The notes beneath the pieces are model-generated. The model had not been told where the DNA came from and did no database searches. It saw only the letters and a program-made list of their open reading frames with translations. From Sediminicola luteus (GTDB lineage Bacteria; Bacteroidota; Bacteroidia; Flavobacteriales; Flavobacteriaceae): a DNA stretch of 64,000 bases. The first letter of the stretch is position 1, and each line of letters starts with the position of its first letter. The stretch spans positions 62,001 to 126,000 of the forward strand of contig NZ_NBWU01000004.1 of assembly GCF_002514735.1 (NCBI RefSeq), read 5' to 3'. Shown piece by piece: positions 17,908 to 26,596 of the stretch. Position numbers and translations under genes: made by a program.

Positions 17908-18738
17908 CTAAAGATTGGAACCACAGTTGTAGCAATGAATGGCATCGTCTCTATGGCCCTCCGCAGAACAGGTATGGCAGGCTTGGGTATTTACATGTAC
18001 ATCGGCCTTACCGTGTTTGTCTTTGGCCAATTCGGTGGTTACTATTCCCGTAGGCACGGCAATTACACCATAACCCATAATCATTATAATGGTTGCTATT
18101 AATTGTCCCAATGGCGTCTGGGGGGCTATATCGCCATAACCTACCGTGGTCAGGGTTACTATGGCCCAATACACACTTCGAGGTATACTGGTAAAGCCGG
18201 CATCGGCACCTTCTACCATATACATAACCGAACCCATGATAACCGACATAATCAGTACAAAGTAGATAAATACGGCAATCTTGGCCCTACTGGCCCGAAT
18301 GGCACGTCCTAATTGCGAGGCTTCACCGATAAACTGTACCAATTTTAGAATACGGAAAACCCTTAGTAGACGAAGTACCCTAACGGCCAATAATACCTGG
18401 GTACCCGTTACGAATAAAGAGACATATAACGGAATGGTAGAGATAAAATCGATAATACCGTAAAAGCTGAAAATGTACTTTAAAGGTTTCCGGATCGAGA
18501 TAATACGCGCAATATATTCTACAGAGAAGAAAATGGTGATGATCCACTCCATGATCAACAATTGATCGTGAAAGCGCTTATCGATATGGCCCACACTTTC
18601 CAACATTACCAGAATAACACTGATAATGATCAGCACAAAAAGCATGATATCGAAACCTTTGCCCAGAGGGGTATCGGCCTCATAGATTATCTCATGGATC
18701 TTGCCGCGCCAACCCATTTTATTACGTTCCCGTTTCAA
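17908..18738 (-). CDS. Voltage-gated-type potassium channel with C-terminal zinc-ribbon-like tail
   Basis: A 276-aa six-helix ion channel. S1 is FDIMLFVLIIISVILVML; S4 is arginine-rich with the spacing of voltage sensors (RVLRLLRVFRILK); the pore helix is followed by the K+ selectivity filter TVGYGD and S6 IATIIMIMGYGVIAVPTGI. Unusually the cytoplasmic C-terminus ends in CHTC and CYNCG motifs spaced CX2CX11CX2C, which looks like a small zinc ribbon. It is the last gene of a six-gene minus-strand unit, 2 bp after the exonuclease gene. It probably controls membrane potential or K+ flux. Confidence 0.93.
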   Translation of the reverse strand: MKRERNKMGWRGKIHEIIYEADTPLGKGFDIMLFVLIIISVILVMLESVGHIDKRFHDQLLIMEWIITIFFSVEYIARIISIRKPLKYIFSFYGIIDFISTIPLYVSLFVTGTQVLLAVRVLRLLRVFRILKLVQFIGEASQLGRAIRASRAKIAVFIYFVLIMSVIMGSVMYMVEGADAGFTSIPRSVYWAIVTLTTVGYGDIAPQTPLGQLIATIIMIMGYGVIAVPTGIVTTELAKDKHGKADVHVNTQACHTCSAEGHRDDAIHCYNCGSNL

Positions 18739-18740
18739 AA

Positions 18741-20081
18741 CTATGGTATTTCAATTCGTTTCGGCCTTCTTTTTTTACGTAAATACGCTTCAATAATCTG
18801 CTTGTATGCCAGATTGGATTCTACTTGGGTAAGTACGGTTTTAAGAATACCTATTTGGTTAATTTGGTGGTTTAAAGCTACAAAACCAAATCCACTCAAA
18901 CTACCATTTTCAATCAAAAACGCGCTTTTTTCACCCGTATTTCGGCCTTTTTCGAGCAAAACAAAGCTTTTTCCATTAATACTAAAGCGATCTAGGGTTT
19001 TTGATAAGAGGGGCGTATCTACCTGCTCCAAAATCTCGGGCAATACCCCGTTGGTCCCCTCCGGTTCCAAACCTAACCATTGGGGCTGCAGTTTGTATTC
19101 GCGCGCCAGTTTTCCCAAGCTGGCCTGGGCCCCTCTAAAAGAAGAGAAAACCAAGGTAGGTTCGTCTACAGGGCGGTCGTCTAATTTTGCCAACTCCAAA
19201 CCGGCCCCTAGGTCTTCATCAACTTTAGGAAACAGCCCATAGTTTGGGCTACTCTTTCTAAAACGGGGTATATATTTAGGTTTTTGACCGGCATAGGCCC
19301 TTTGTTCCCATATAGATGCCATAAGCTCGTTTCCGCTTAGGTCGAACACCACCTTATCGGTCTGTTTACGCAACTTTTCAGAAAGCTTGTCCGATTTGCT
19401 AAAATGTTGGCTAACGCTCCGCTTTATATTTTTACTTTTCGATAGGAACAATAAGCTCCCATGACTGTCGTACATATAATATACCCCGGTTTCGGAAGGT
19501 AATTCGTCTACGATTTTTTTAAGATCGCCCTCGTATTTGGGGCCTTCATCTTTTTTGATCAAGGATGTCAATATCTTCTTTTCGGTATCCTTGGCCAATA
19601 GCAACTGAAACAGCTTTAAGGTAACTATGGCATCGCCATCGGCCCTATGCCGATCGCTTACGGGAATACCAATGGCCTTGGCCAATTTACCCAAACTGTA
19701 TGATTCCATATCCGGAATCAGTTCTTGGGCCAAGGAAACCGTACATAGGCTTTCCCTTTCAAAAGGATAGCCCAACCGTTCAAATTCGGTGCGCAGTATA
19801 CGATAGTCGAAAAGGGCATTATGGGCTACGATAACACTATCTTGGGTAATCTCCACAATACGTTTGGCCAGTTCATGGAATTTTGGTGCGGTACGTACCA
19901 TTTTATCACTGATACCCGTCAATTTTACCACGAAAGGCTGAATGGGTTTGCCCGGGTTTACCAAACTGACCAATTTATCGACCACCTGTTGCCCATCGAA
20001 ACGATAAATAGCAATATCGGTAATACCTTCTTCATTGTATTTACCTCCGGTGGTTTCTATGTCGATGATGGAATATATCAA
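18741..20081 (-). CDS. DnaQ-like 3'-5' exonuclease with degenerate GIY-YIG-like region
   Basis: A 446-aa protein. Residues 1-165 are a DEDDh exonuclease: YSIIDIETTG (Asp, Glu), VAHNALFDYRIL (Asp) and HRADGDAIVT (His, Asp), as in DNA polymerase III epsilon. Residues about 193-270 resemble the UvrC/Cho GIY-YIG nuclease (LPSETGVYYMYDSHGSL, then SKSKNIKRSVSQHF), but the usual YVGK/YIG second motif reads FLSKSK, so nuclease activity may be lost. About 170 further residues have no clear domain. The start overlaps yggS by 4 nt. It is similar in layout to epsilon-UvrC fusion proteins of other bacteria and may act in repair. Confidence 0.85.
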   Translation of the reverse strand: MIYSIIDIETTGGKYNEEGITDIAIYRFDGQQVVDKLVSLVNPGKPIQPFVVKLTGISDKMVRTAPKFHELAKRIVEITQDSVIVAHNALFDYRILRTEFERLGYPFERESLCTVSLAQELIPDMESYSLGKLAKAIGIPVSDRHRADGDAIVTLKLFQLLLAKDTEKKILTSLIKKDEGPKYEGDLKKIVDELPSETGVYYMYDSHGSLLFLSKSKNIKRSVSQHFSKSDKLSEKLRKQTDKVVFDLSGNELMASIWEQRAYAGQKPKYIPRFRKSSPNYGLFPKVDEDLGAGLELAKLDDRPVDEPTLVFSSFRGAQASLGKLAREYKLQPQWLGLEPEGTNGVLPEILEQVDTPLLSKTLDRFSINGKSFVLLEKGRNTGEKSAFLIENGSLSGFGFVALNHQINQIGILKTVLTQVESNLAYKQIIEAYLRKKRRPKRIEIP

Positions 20082-20740
20082 ACTGGATAGTTTCTGGCAC
20101 CAAAGATACTACTCCCGATCCGTACCATAGTGCTTCCTTCGTCAATGGCCAGTTTATAATCACCACTCATCCCCATGGAAAGGGTATCCATATCCGGGAG
20201 TATTTCCTTTAGATTTTCAAAATGAAGCTTTAAGCTACGGAATTCGGTACTAACCTGGGCTTCATTTGTAGTAAAGGTAGCCATACCCATCAAACCTTTA
20301 ATTTTGATATTGGGAAAACCGCCAGATTTTACCTTTTGGGCCAAAGCCATCAACTCATTGGCATCCAAACCGAACTTGGTCTGTTCTTGTCCTATGTGCA
20401 CCTGAAGCAAACATGAAATGATGCGATCATGTTTTTGGGCCTGTTTATCGATTTCCAGTAATAAACGTTCACTGTCTACCCCATGCACCAAGGCCACGAA
20501 GGGGGCCATATATTTTACTTTGTTCCGCTGTAAATGCCCAATCATATGCCATTCGATATCTTGGGGCAATTGTTCCCATTTCGAAACCATTTCCTGTACC
20601 TTATTCTCACCAAAAATGCGCTGTCCGGCATTATAGGCTTCCAGAATATCGCTTTGGGGTTTGGTTTTGGAAACCGCCACCAAGGTGACATCATCGGGTA
20701 GTGCTGATTTTACCCGGGCTAAATTATCGGCTATAGACAT
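20078..20740 (-). CDS. YggS-family pyridoxal-phosphate homeostasis protein
   Basis: A 220-aa single-domain PLP-binding TIM barrel (alanine racemase N-terminal-like fold) that buffers pyridoxal phosphate and affects amino-acid balance. Signatures are LVAVSKTKP (PLP Lys), FGENKVQEM, WHMIGHLQRNKVK, and SMGMSGDYKLAIDEGSTMVRIGSSIFG at the phosphate-binding end. The length is normal. It lies between DUF1015 (1-bp gap) and the exonuclease (4-nt overlap) in a tight operon. Confidence 0.95.
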   Translation of the reverse strand: MSIADNLARVKSALPDDVTLVAVSKTKPQSDILEAYNAGQRIFGENKVQEMVSKWEQLPQDIEWHMIGHLQRNKVKYMAPFVALVHGVDSERLLLEIDKQAQKHDRIISCLLQVHIGQEQTKFGLDANELMALAQKVKSGGFPNIKIKGLMGMATFTTNEAQVSTEFRSLKLHFENLKEILPDMDTLSMGMSGDYKLAIDEGSTMVRIGSSIFGARNYPV

Positions 20741-20741
20741 A

Positions 20742-21977
20742 TTAAAATTCGTAAATGGTGAGGCCGCTTCTCAATTTGGGCTCAATATACGTGCTTTTCG
20801 GGGGCATCACCAAATCGTTATCGGCAATACGTTTGAGCTCTTCCATTTGTACGGCCCTTAAATGAAATCCTATGGCATAGCCGCCCTGATCTACTTTTGA
20901 TTTCATTTGGATGGCCGCATGTGGGCTATAATCGTAATCGATGCGGTCGTCGTTTCTCAGATCTTCGATACCCAGAAGTGGACGCAAAACTTTGTTGTAT
21001 AAAATATGGGCATCGAGGCTTTCCAAGGGGTCATTGTTATCATAAGCGGTATTTCGCAAAACCAGGGAATAAAAATCCCCGTCGAGATACATACTAAAAT
21101 GATGCTTCAAGGCCGGAAGGTAGGGCTCGGAACCTCGATTATCGATCATAAAAAGGCTATCCAACTTGAACAATAAGGCTTCTTTGTCCCAGCCGTTCAA
21201 ATCTTTTACCAGTCGGGAGAAACCACTTATCCGAACTTGCGATTCCGGAATAAGGTAACTCATAAAAAAGTTATAGGGTTCTTCTCCGGTATGCTTCGGG
21301 TTTTCGGCTTTTTTACCTTCTGCCAAGAGTAGGGAAGAGGCCGATCGGTGATGGCCGTCTGCAATATACAGATGGGGTATGTCGCCAAACGCAGCTACCA
21401 AATCCGAGATGGTTTCGGGATCATTTACTTGCCATAAACGATGTGTAACCCGATCCGGACTGGTAAAAAACAAATCGGGATGCTGCTGGGTAATACCCTT
21501 GATCAAAACTGTGACCCGGTCATCGTCTGGGTAGGTCATTAAAACCGGCTCAACATTAAACCCAACATGATCTAGGTAAGAGGCGAAAAGTTGTTCGCGA
21601 CTGGCAATCGTATTCTCGTGTTTTTTTATCCGATTTTGGGCATAATCGGCCGAATCGGTGGCACAAAAAATACCCGTACACGAAAAGCCCTCCTTTTCTA
21701 GGGCATAAACATACAAGGCCGGCTCGGGATCCCGTACCAATATTCCTGCTTCCAAAAACTCCAAATACCGATTACGGACCAAGCCAAAACGTTCGGAACC
21801 CGATATTTCTTTATGGTATCTATAACCCGGGTTTACGATATGTAAAAAGGAAAACGGATTGTACCTCAGAATGGCCTCACGTTCTAGATTGGAATAATCT
21901 TCATAAGAACGTGAAGCCACAAAAGGTACTTTATCTTTGGCCGGACGTATGGCCGTAAAAGGTTTTATCCGGGCCAT
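20742..21977 (-). CDS. DUF1015 family protein
   Basis: A 411-aa cytoplasmic protein of the DUF1015 family (conserved opening KPFTAIRPAKDKVPFVASRSYEDY, split by an Arg, plus NPFSFLHIVNPG, HENTIASREQL and the IADGHHRSASS motif). The invariant DGHHR and Glu/Lys residues suggest a catalytic pocket, but no activity is established for most members. In flavobacteria it often sits, as here, beside a hydroxyacyl-CoA dehydrogenase gene. The gaps are 1 and 2 bp. Confidence 0.92.
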   Translation of the reverse strand: MARIKPFTAIRPAKDKVPFVASRSYEDYSNLEREAILRYNPFSFLHIVNPGYRYHKEISGSERFGLVRNRYLEFLEAGILVRDPEPALYVYALEKEGFSCTGIFCATDSADYAQNRIKKHENTIASREQLFASYLDHVGFNVEPVLMTYPDDDRVTVLIKGITQQHPDLFFTSPDRVTHRLWQVNDPETISDLVAAFGDIPHLYIADGHHRSASSLLLAEGKKAENPKHTGEEPYNFFMSYLIPESQVRISGFSRLVKDLNGWDKEALLFKLDSLFMIDNRGSEPYLPALKHHFSMYLDGDFYSLVLRNTAYDNNDPLESLDAHILYNKVLRPLLGIEDLRNDDRIDYDYSPHAAIQMKSKVDQGGYAIGFHLRAVQMEELKRIADNDLVMPPKSTYIEPKLRSGLTIYEF

Positions 21978-21979
21978 GA

Positions 21980-22876
21980 TCAGCTAAATTGAGCGGAAAC
22001 TTTTTCCGCCTTACGCGATTCGGAATAATCATAAAAACCTTCCCCGGATTTCACCCCAAATTTACCTGCCCTTACCATATTTACCAATAAGGGACATGGG
22101 GCATATTTGGGGTTTTTAAATCCATCGTACATGACCTCGAGAATGGAAAGGCAAACATCCAGCCCAATAAAATCGGCCAACTGCAGTGGGCCCATGGGGT
22201 GTGCCATACCCAATTTCATTACCGTATCGATTTCGGATACCCCGGCAACACCGTTGTATAAGGTTTCAATGGCCTCATTGATCATGGGCATTAGAATGCG
22301 ATTGGCTACAAACCCCGGATAATCGTTTACCTCTGTAGGCACTTTACCTAGATCTTTAGACAAGGCCATGGTGGCCTGGGTAACGGCATCGCTGGTATTA
22401 TAACCGCGGATCACCTCTACCAATTTCATTATAGGCACCGGATTCATAAAATGCATCCCGATTACCTGTTCTGGTCGTTGAGTAACCGCAGCTATCTCGG
22501 TTATCGAAATAGACGAGGTATTGGTAGCCAGAATGGCATGGGCCGGGGCATGGGCATCCATTTTTTCGAAAATGCCCAGTTTTATCTTGGCGTTTTCGGT
22601 GGCGGCCTCAACTACCAAATCAGCTTTCGATACCGCCTTTTCCAAATCGGTCTGTACGCTGATCCGTGCCAAGGTTTCGGTCTTATCGGTTTCCGAAATC
22701 CTTTCTTTGGCGATCATGCGATCTAGATTCCGGGTAATGGTGGCGACACCCTTGTCCAAGGCTTCTTGGGCCAAATCCATGAGTACGACCTCATAGCCAC
22801 TTTGTGCAAAAACATGGGCAATACCATTACCCATGGTACCGGCCCCGATTACGGTGATATGCTTGAATTCCATCAT
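21980..22876 (-). CDS. 3-hydroxyacyl-CoA (3-hydroxybutyryl-CoA) dehydrogenase
   Basis: A 298-aa NAD-dependent dehydrogenase that oxidises 3-hydroxyacyl-CoA in beta-oxidation or reduces acetoacetyl-CoA. The Rossmann motif is VIGAGTMGNGIAHVFAQ; the catalytic His/Glu pair lies in GMHFMNPVPIMKLVEVI; NDYPGFVANRILMPMINEAI and GLDVCLSILEV match the C-terminal helical domain. The length fits the short Hbd/PaaH type, not the FadB fusion. The start overlaps the Idh/MocA gene end by 4 nt. Confidence 0.94.
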   Translation of the reverse strand: MMEFKHITVIGAGTMGNGIAHVFAQSGYEVVLMDLAQEALDKGVATITRNLDRMIAKERISETDKTETLARISVQTDLEKAVSKADLVVEAATENAKIKLGIFEKMDAHAPAHAILATNTSSISITEIAAVTQRPEQVIGMHFMNPVPIMKLVEVIRGYNTSDAVTQATMALSKDLGKVPTEVNDYPGFVANRILMPMINEAIETLYNGVAGVSEIDTVMKLGMAHPMGPLQLADFIGLDVCLSILEVMYDGFKNPKYAPCPLLVNMVRAGKFGVKSGEGFYDYSESRKAEKVSAQFS

Positions 22877-23838
22877 TTCTTAAAAGATTCTATTATCATT
22901 AAAGCGACTTCCAAGGCCTGGGTGCCTTGTTTTAGGGAAACGATAGGGGTGGTGTTCCCGTTAATCGCATCGGCAAAAGTCTCTAGTTCGTCCAATATGG
23001 CATTGTTGGCCTCTATATCCGGATTTTCAAAATAAATCTGTTTTTTCTCGCCTTCGGCATTTTGCAGGATCATATCGAAATCCCCAGGTTGTTCTGGGGC
23101 ATCCTTCATCTTAACCACCTCTACTTTTTTCTCTAGGAAATCGACCGAGATATAGGCGTCTTTTTGAAAGAAACGCGACTTGCGCATATTCTTCAACGAA
23201 ATCCTACTGGCGGTTAAATTGGCCACGCATCCATTTTCAAATTCAATCCGGGCATTGGCAATATCTGGCGATTTACTGATTACCGATACGCCACTGGCAT
23301 TGACCTGTTTTACCGGTGAATTCACGATACTTAAGATCACATCGATATCGTGGATCATAAGATCGAGAACAACGGGCACATCGGTCCCCCTAGGGTTAAA
23401 CTCCGCCAGGCGATGGGTTTCAATAAACATGGGTTCACTGATTTTTTCACGCACCGCCATAAAAGCCGGGTTAAAACGCTCAACGTGCCCTACCTGGCCT
23501 ATCACCCCATATTTACGCTCAAATCCCAATAAAGCTTTGGCCTCATCTAAGGTATTGGTTATGGGTTTTTCTATAAAAACATGCTTGCCTTTTTCCATGG
23601 CCTTTTCGGCACATTCAAAGTGCGATAGGGTTGGGGTTACGATATCTACCACATCTACGGCCTCAATCAGTGTATTGATATTGTCAAAATAGGTATACCC
23701 AAACTCATCGGCCACTTTTTTCCCATTAATGGCATCTGGATCATAAAAACCTACCAATTCATATTTTTCGGATTGGTTGAGCAAACGCAAATGGATTTTT
23801 CCCAAATGACCGGCCCCTAAAACACCTGCTTTTAGCAT
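22873..23838 (-). CDS. Gfo/Idh/MocA family NAD(P)-dependent oxidoreductase
   Basis: About 321 aa. The Rossmann motif is AGVLGAGHLGKIHLRLL; the family motif EKPIT with the cofactor-binding Lys is in HVFIEKPITN; VDIVTPTLSHFECA precedes it; the C-terminal alpha/beta domain carries GTDVPVVLDLMIHDIDVIL. The substrate (sugar, inositol, biliverdin-like or other) cannot be told. I started at MLKAGVLG because a TAnnTTTG element lies 18 bp before it and the frame further upstream encodes unrelated residues. It is first in the six-gene minus-strand operon. Confidence 0.92.
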   Translation of the reverse strand: MLKAGVLGAGHLGKIHLRLLNQSEKYELVGFYDPDAINGKKVADEFGYTYFDNINTLIEAVDVVDIVTPTLSHFECAEKAMEKGKHVFIEKPITNTLDEAKALLGFERKYGVIGQVGHVERFNPAFMAVREKISEPMFIETHRLAEFNPRGTDVPVVLDLMIHDIDVILSIVNSPVKQVNASGVSVISKSPDIANARIEFENGCVANLTASRISLKNMRKSRFFQKDAYISVDFLEKKVEVVKMKDAPEQPGDFDMILQNAEGEKKQIYFENPDIEANNAILDELETFADAINGNTTPIVSLKQGTQALEVALMIIESFKK

Positions 23839-23855
23839 AATGATCGAATTTTTCC

Positions 23856-23863
23856 CAAAAATA
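23856..23863 (-). promoter_or_regulatory. -7 promoter element for the six-gene minus-strand operon
   Basis: On the minus strand this reads TATTTTTG (TAnnTTTG), 17 bp upstream of the Idh/MocA start at 23838. It is the only such element I see before the six close-packed genes down to 17908. Confidence 0.6.
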
Positions 23864-23990
23864 GGCATATACCGACTTTTACCCATAAAAAATCCCCAAT
23901 AAAAGCTGCTGTGGATTAACGAAACCATAGTATTGGAAGGTTCGGGAAAAACCCCTTATTTTAGTGGCCGGATAACCAAAACGGACTACG

Positions 23991-24632
23991 TTGAAAGACA
24001 CCCTGAAACATAAAGGCTTACGAAACCAACTCGCCCAATTGTTGGCAGAAAAAGGTATTAAAGACCCTAAAGTATTGGATGCCATACGGGCCATACCCCG
24101 CCATTTGTTTTTAGATAGTAGTTTTGAAGACCATGCCTACCAAGACAAAGCATTTCCCATTGGTGCCGAACAGACCATTTCGCAACCCTATACCGTGGCC
24201 TACCAATCGGAACTTTTGGAGGTTTCGCCCGGACAAAAAGTATTGGAAATAGGCACCGGAAGTGGCTACCAAACCGCTGTTTTATTGGAAATGGGGGTAA
24301 AAGTGTTTACCATAGAAAGGCAATTAGAGCTTTTTAAAAGTACCAAGATCTTCTTTTCAAAAATGGGATACCGCCCCAAGAAATTAATATTTGGTGATGG
24401 TTATAAAGGTTTGCCGGAAGAAGCCCCCTTCGATGGTATTATCGTTACCGCTGGGGCCCCATACGTACCCAAACCTTTATTGTCCCAATTGAAAATAGGG
24501 GGTAGGTTGGTCATACCGGTTGGCGAAAAGGAACAGACCATGATGCTATTTATCCGTAAATCGGCTACGGAATTCGAGAAAAAGGAATTGGGCAGTTTTA
24601 GGTTCGTACCTATGTTGGAAGACAAGAACTAA
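23991..24632 (+). CDS. pcm: Protein-L-isoaspartate O-methyltransferase
   Basis: PCMT methylates isoaspartyl residues in damaged proteins to start their repair. About 213 aa. It shows [22 protein letters not shown] split over the N-terminal substrate region, [13 protein letters not shown], and the SAM-binding motif [15 protein letters not shown]. The start appears to be TTG, because the family opening [13 protein letters not shown] begins there and no ATG lies nearby upstream. The stop overlaps the convergent smpB end by 4 nt, so there is no room for a separate terminator. Confidence 0.94.
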   Translation: MKDTLKHKGLRNQLAQLLAEKGIKDPKVLDAIRAIPRHLFLDSSFEDHAYQDKAFPIGAEQTISQPYTVAYQSELLEVSPGQKVLEIGTGSGYQTAVLLEMGVKVFTIERQLELFKSTKIFFSKMGYRPKKLIFGDGYKGLPEEAPFDGIIVTAGAPYVPKPLLSQLKIGGRLVIPVGEKEQTMMLFIRKSATEFEKKELGSFRFVPMLEDKN

Positions 24633-25090
24633 TTATTAAAGCTCTTTTTGATCCGATCCAAGTTCCGTTTGTTATCGCGGTCTTTAATGGTCTCCCGTTT
24701 GTCATAAAGTTTTTTACCCTTGGCCAAGGCAATTTCCATTTTGGCCAAACCACGATTGTTTACAAATACCCGAAGCGGTACAATGGTATAGCCGGAAACC
24801 TTAACTTGTCTATGCCATTTTTTCAACTCCCTGCGGTTTAACAATAACTTACGCTCGGCCCGAGGCCTATGGTTGTAATACGAACCATGGCTGTATTCGT
24901 CTATATGCATATTTACCACGAACAATTCCCCCTTGGTATTGAACTCACAAAAGCTTTCGGCAATGGAGGCCTTTCCCAAACGTATCGATTTTATCTCCGT
25001 TCCCGATAATACGATTCCGGCCGTGTAGGTATCCAATAACTCATATTCGAACCGGGCCCGCTTGTTTTTTATGTTGACGGTATTCTGCAT
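24629..25090 (-). CDS. smpB: SsrA-binding protein SmpB
   Basis: SmpB carries tmRNA to stalled ribosomes for trans-translation. It is 153 aa, the normal length. The OB-like fold shows [37 protein letters not shown]-equivalent [10 protein letters not shown], and the C-terminal tail [13 protein letters not shown], with the Asp-rich tail that enters the mRNA channel. A -7 element only 5 nt before the ATG suggests a very short leader. The gene for tmRNA itself is not in the window. Confidence 0.97.
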   Translation of the reverse strand: MQNTVNIKNKRARFEYELLDTYTAGIVLSGTEIKSIRLGKASIAESFCEFNTKGELFVVNMHIDEYSHGSYYNHRPRAERKLLLNRRELKKWHRQVKVSGYTIVPLRVFVNNRGLAKMEIALAKGKKLYDKRETIKDRDNKRNLDRIKKSFNN

Positions 25091-25095
25091 ACCGG

Positions 25096-25103
25096 CAAAA
25101 ATA
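25096..25103 (-). promoter_or_regulatory. -7 promoter element immediately before smpB
   Basis: Minus strand TATTTTTG, ending 5 nt before the smpB ATG. If active the mRNA would be leaderless or have a leader of 0-2 nt. Confidence 0.5.
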
Positions 25104-25208
25104 GCAACTTCCCTGTTAATGTTATATTAATCCCATACCCGTATTCAGGCAATTTGTAATGTTCTTGCCTACATTCGTACCAATATGCAAAAGACTTATT
25201 AGTTCCCC

Positions 25209-25973
25209 ATGAGTATGCTATTACGTTATTCAGTTGTTTTATTATTTGTTTTGGCCTTTACTTCCTGTAAAGAAAAACCCAATGCACCCAATGCCCAAGA
25301 AATTGTAGACAAAGCCATTAAAGCCTGTGGTGGCGATGGGTATACGTCCAACCGCTTCGATTTCGAATTCAGAGACCGCCAATATGGTTTAAGTCGCGAT
25401 ACACACGGTAGGAAGATCATGACCCGAAGCTGGAAAGAAAATGACAGTACTTTGGTCTTGGATAGTCTGTACCGTTCAAAAATGAACCGGCATATAAACG
25501 GCAAACCGGAAGTCTTGGCCGACAGTATGGCTTTCAAATATGCCAATTCCATAAATTCGGTACATTATTTCGCCTATTTGCCTTATGGTCTAAACGATGC
25601 GGCCGTACATAAATCCTATTTGGGATCCAGTCAGATAAAAGGAAAAGAGTATCACAAGATTAAAATCACCTTCAGTCCCGAAAATGGCGGAAAAGATTTT
25701 GAGGACACCTTTGTGTATTGGATAAACCAAGAAAGCTATTATGTAGATTACCTGGCGTACGATTATATAACCGACGGAGGTGGGGTACGGTTTCGAGTTG
25801 CCTACAACGAAAGAATGGTCAATGGGGTTCGTTTTGTAGATTATGAAAACTACAAACCCAAAGATAAAGCCACTGCCAAAGTAGCCACCATGGACTCGCT
25901 ATACCTGAACCAAGGTTTGGAACTACTATCTAAAATAGCATTGGAAAAAGTTACGGTATCTCCGCTACCTTAA
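25209..25973 (+). CDS. DUF6503-like lipoprotein
   Basis: A 254-aa lipoprotein (signal ending AFTSC). The mature part (AQEIVDKAIKACGGDGY, FDFEFRDRQYGLSRD, YWINQESYYVDYLAYDY, GGGVRFRVAYNERMVNGVRF) resembles the DUF6503 family, beta-rich periplasmic proteins that recall LolA/LppX-type lipid-binding folds; that comparison is my inference. It may bind a hydrophobic ligand. It ends 4 nt into the convergent histidine phosphatase gene. A weak TACATTCG element lies about 35 bp upstream. Confidence 0.8.
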   Translation: MSMLLRYSVVLLFVLAFTSCKEKPNAPNAQEIVDKAIKACGGDGYTSNRFDFEFRDRQYGLSRDTHGRKIMTRSWKENDSTLVLDSLYRSKMNRHINGKPEVLADSMAFKYANSINSVHYFAYLPYGLNDAAVHKSYLGSSQIKGKEYHKIKITFSPENGGKDFEDTFVYWINQESYYVDYLAYDYITDGGGVRFRVAYNERMVNGVRFVDYENYKPKDKATAKVATMDSLYLNQGLELLSKIALEKVTVSPLP

Positions 25974-26503
25974 GGAAGATCTACCCGCAGACGAATATCG
26001 GTAACCGTATCACCATTTACGCTAACGATAAACAAGGTACTATTATCCAAGTCGTCGATATCGCCATATTTGGCCTCACCTAAAAACTTGTTCACCAATT
26101 CGGGCGTGGTATTACTGTGCCCAACGATCAAAACATGTTTACCATAATGTTGGGCCTTGAGCGTTGCTAAATCCAAAGATCCGGGTTCATAGATATTTTC
26201 GGTCAACCCTTTTTTCACCACAGTTGGAGCGGCTGTCATACGGGTACGCTCATAATCGGTAGTATACACAGCATCTAGTTCGACCGCTTCGAAAACCTCT
26301 GCCCAACGTACCGAACGCCCTAAGCCATCTTGATTCAATTCAGGATCCGGATTATCGGGATTGGAACGATCTTTTTCTGCATGCCTAATCAGGTAAAAGG
26401 TTGTAGTTTCTTGAGATACCACCTCTTGGGGCACGGGTTTTGGATCTTCTTTACAGGAAACCAAAAAAACAAATAGAAAAAGAATAGGTAAAAAACGTCT
26501 CAT
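25970..26503 (-). CDS. Histidine phosphatase superfamily lipoprotein
   Basis: A 177-aa lipoprotein (lipobox FLVSC). The mature domain is a short branch of the histidine phosphatase (RHG) superfamily: phosphate-pocket FYLIRHAEKD with catalytic His, YTTDYERTRMTA supplying a second Arg, and VLIVGHSNTTPELV with the second His. It is the compact SixA-like form lacking a large cap. It is probably attached facing the periplasm. The substrate is not readable. Confidence 0.9.
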   Translation of the reverse strand: MRRFLPILFLFVFLVSCKEDPKPVPQEVVSQETTTFYLIRHAEKDRSNPDNPDPELNQDGLGRSVRWAEVFEAVELDAVYTTDYERTRMTAAPTVVKKGLTENIYEPGSLDLATLKAQHYGKHVLIVGHSNTTPELVNKFLGEAKYGDIDDLDNSTLFIVSVNGDTVTDIRLRVDLP

Positions 26504-26596
26504 AGTATAATACTTCCGTATATAAACGAAAAAAAAGTTCCTTTACGTATATAGGCTAAGGAATAATAAATATTTTAGCGAACAGAACACTTCTTT

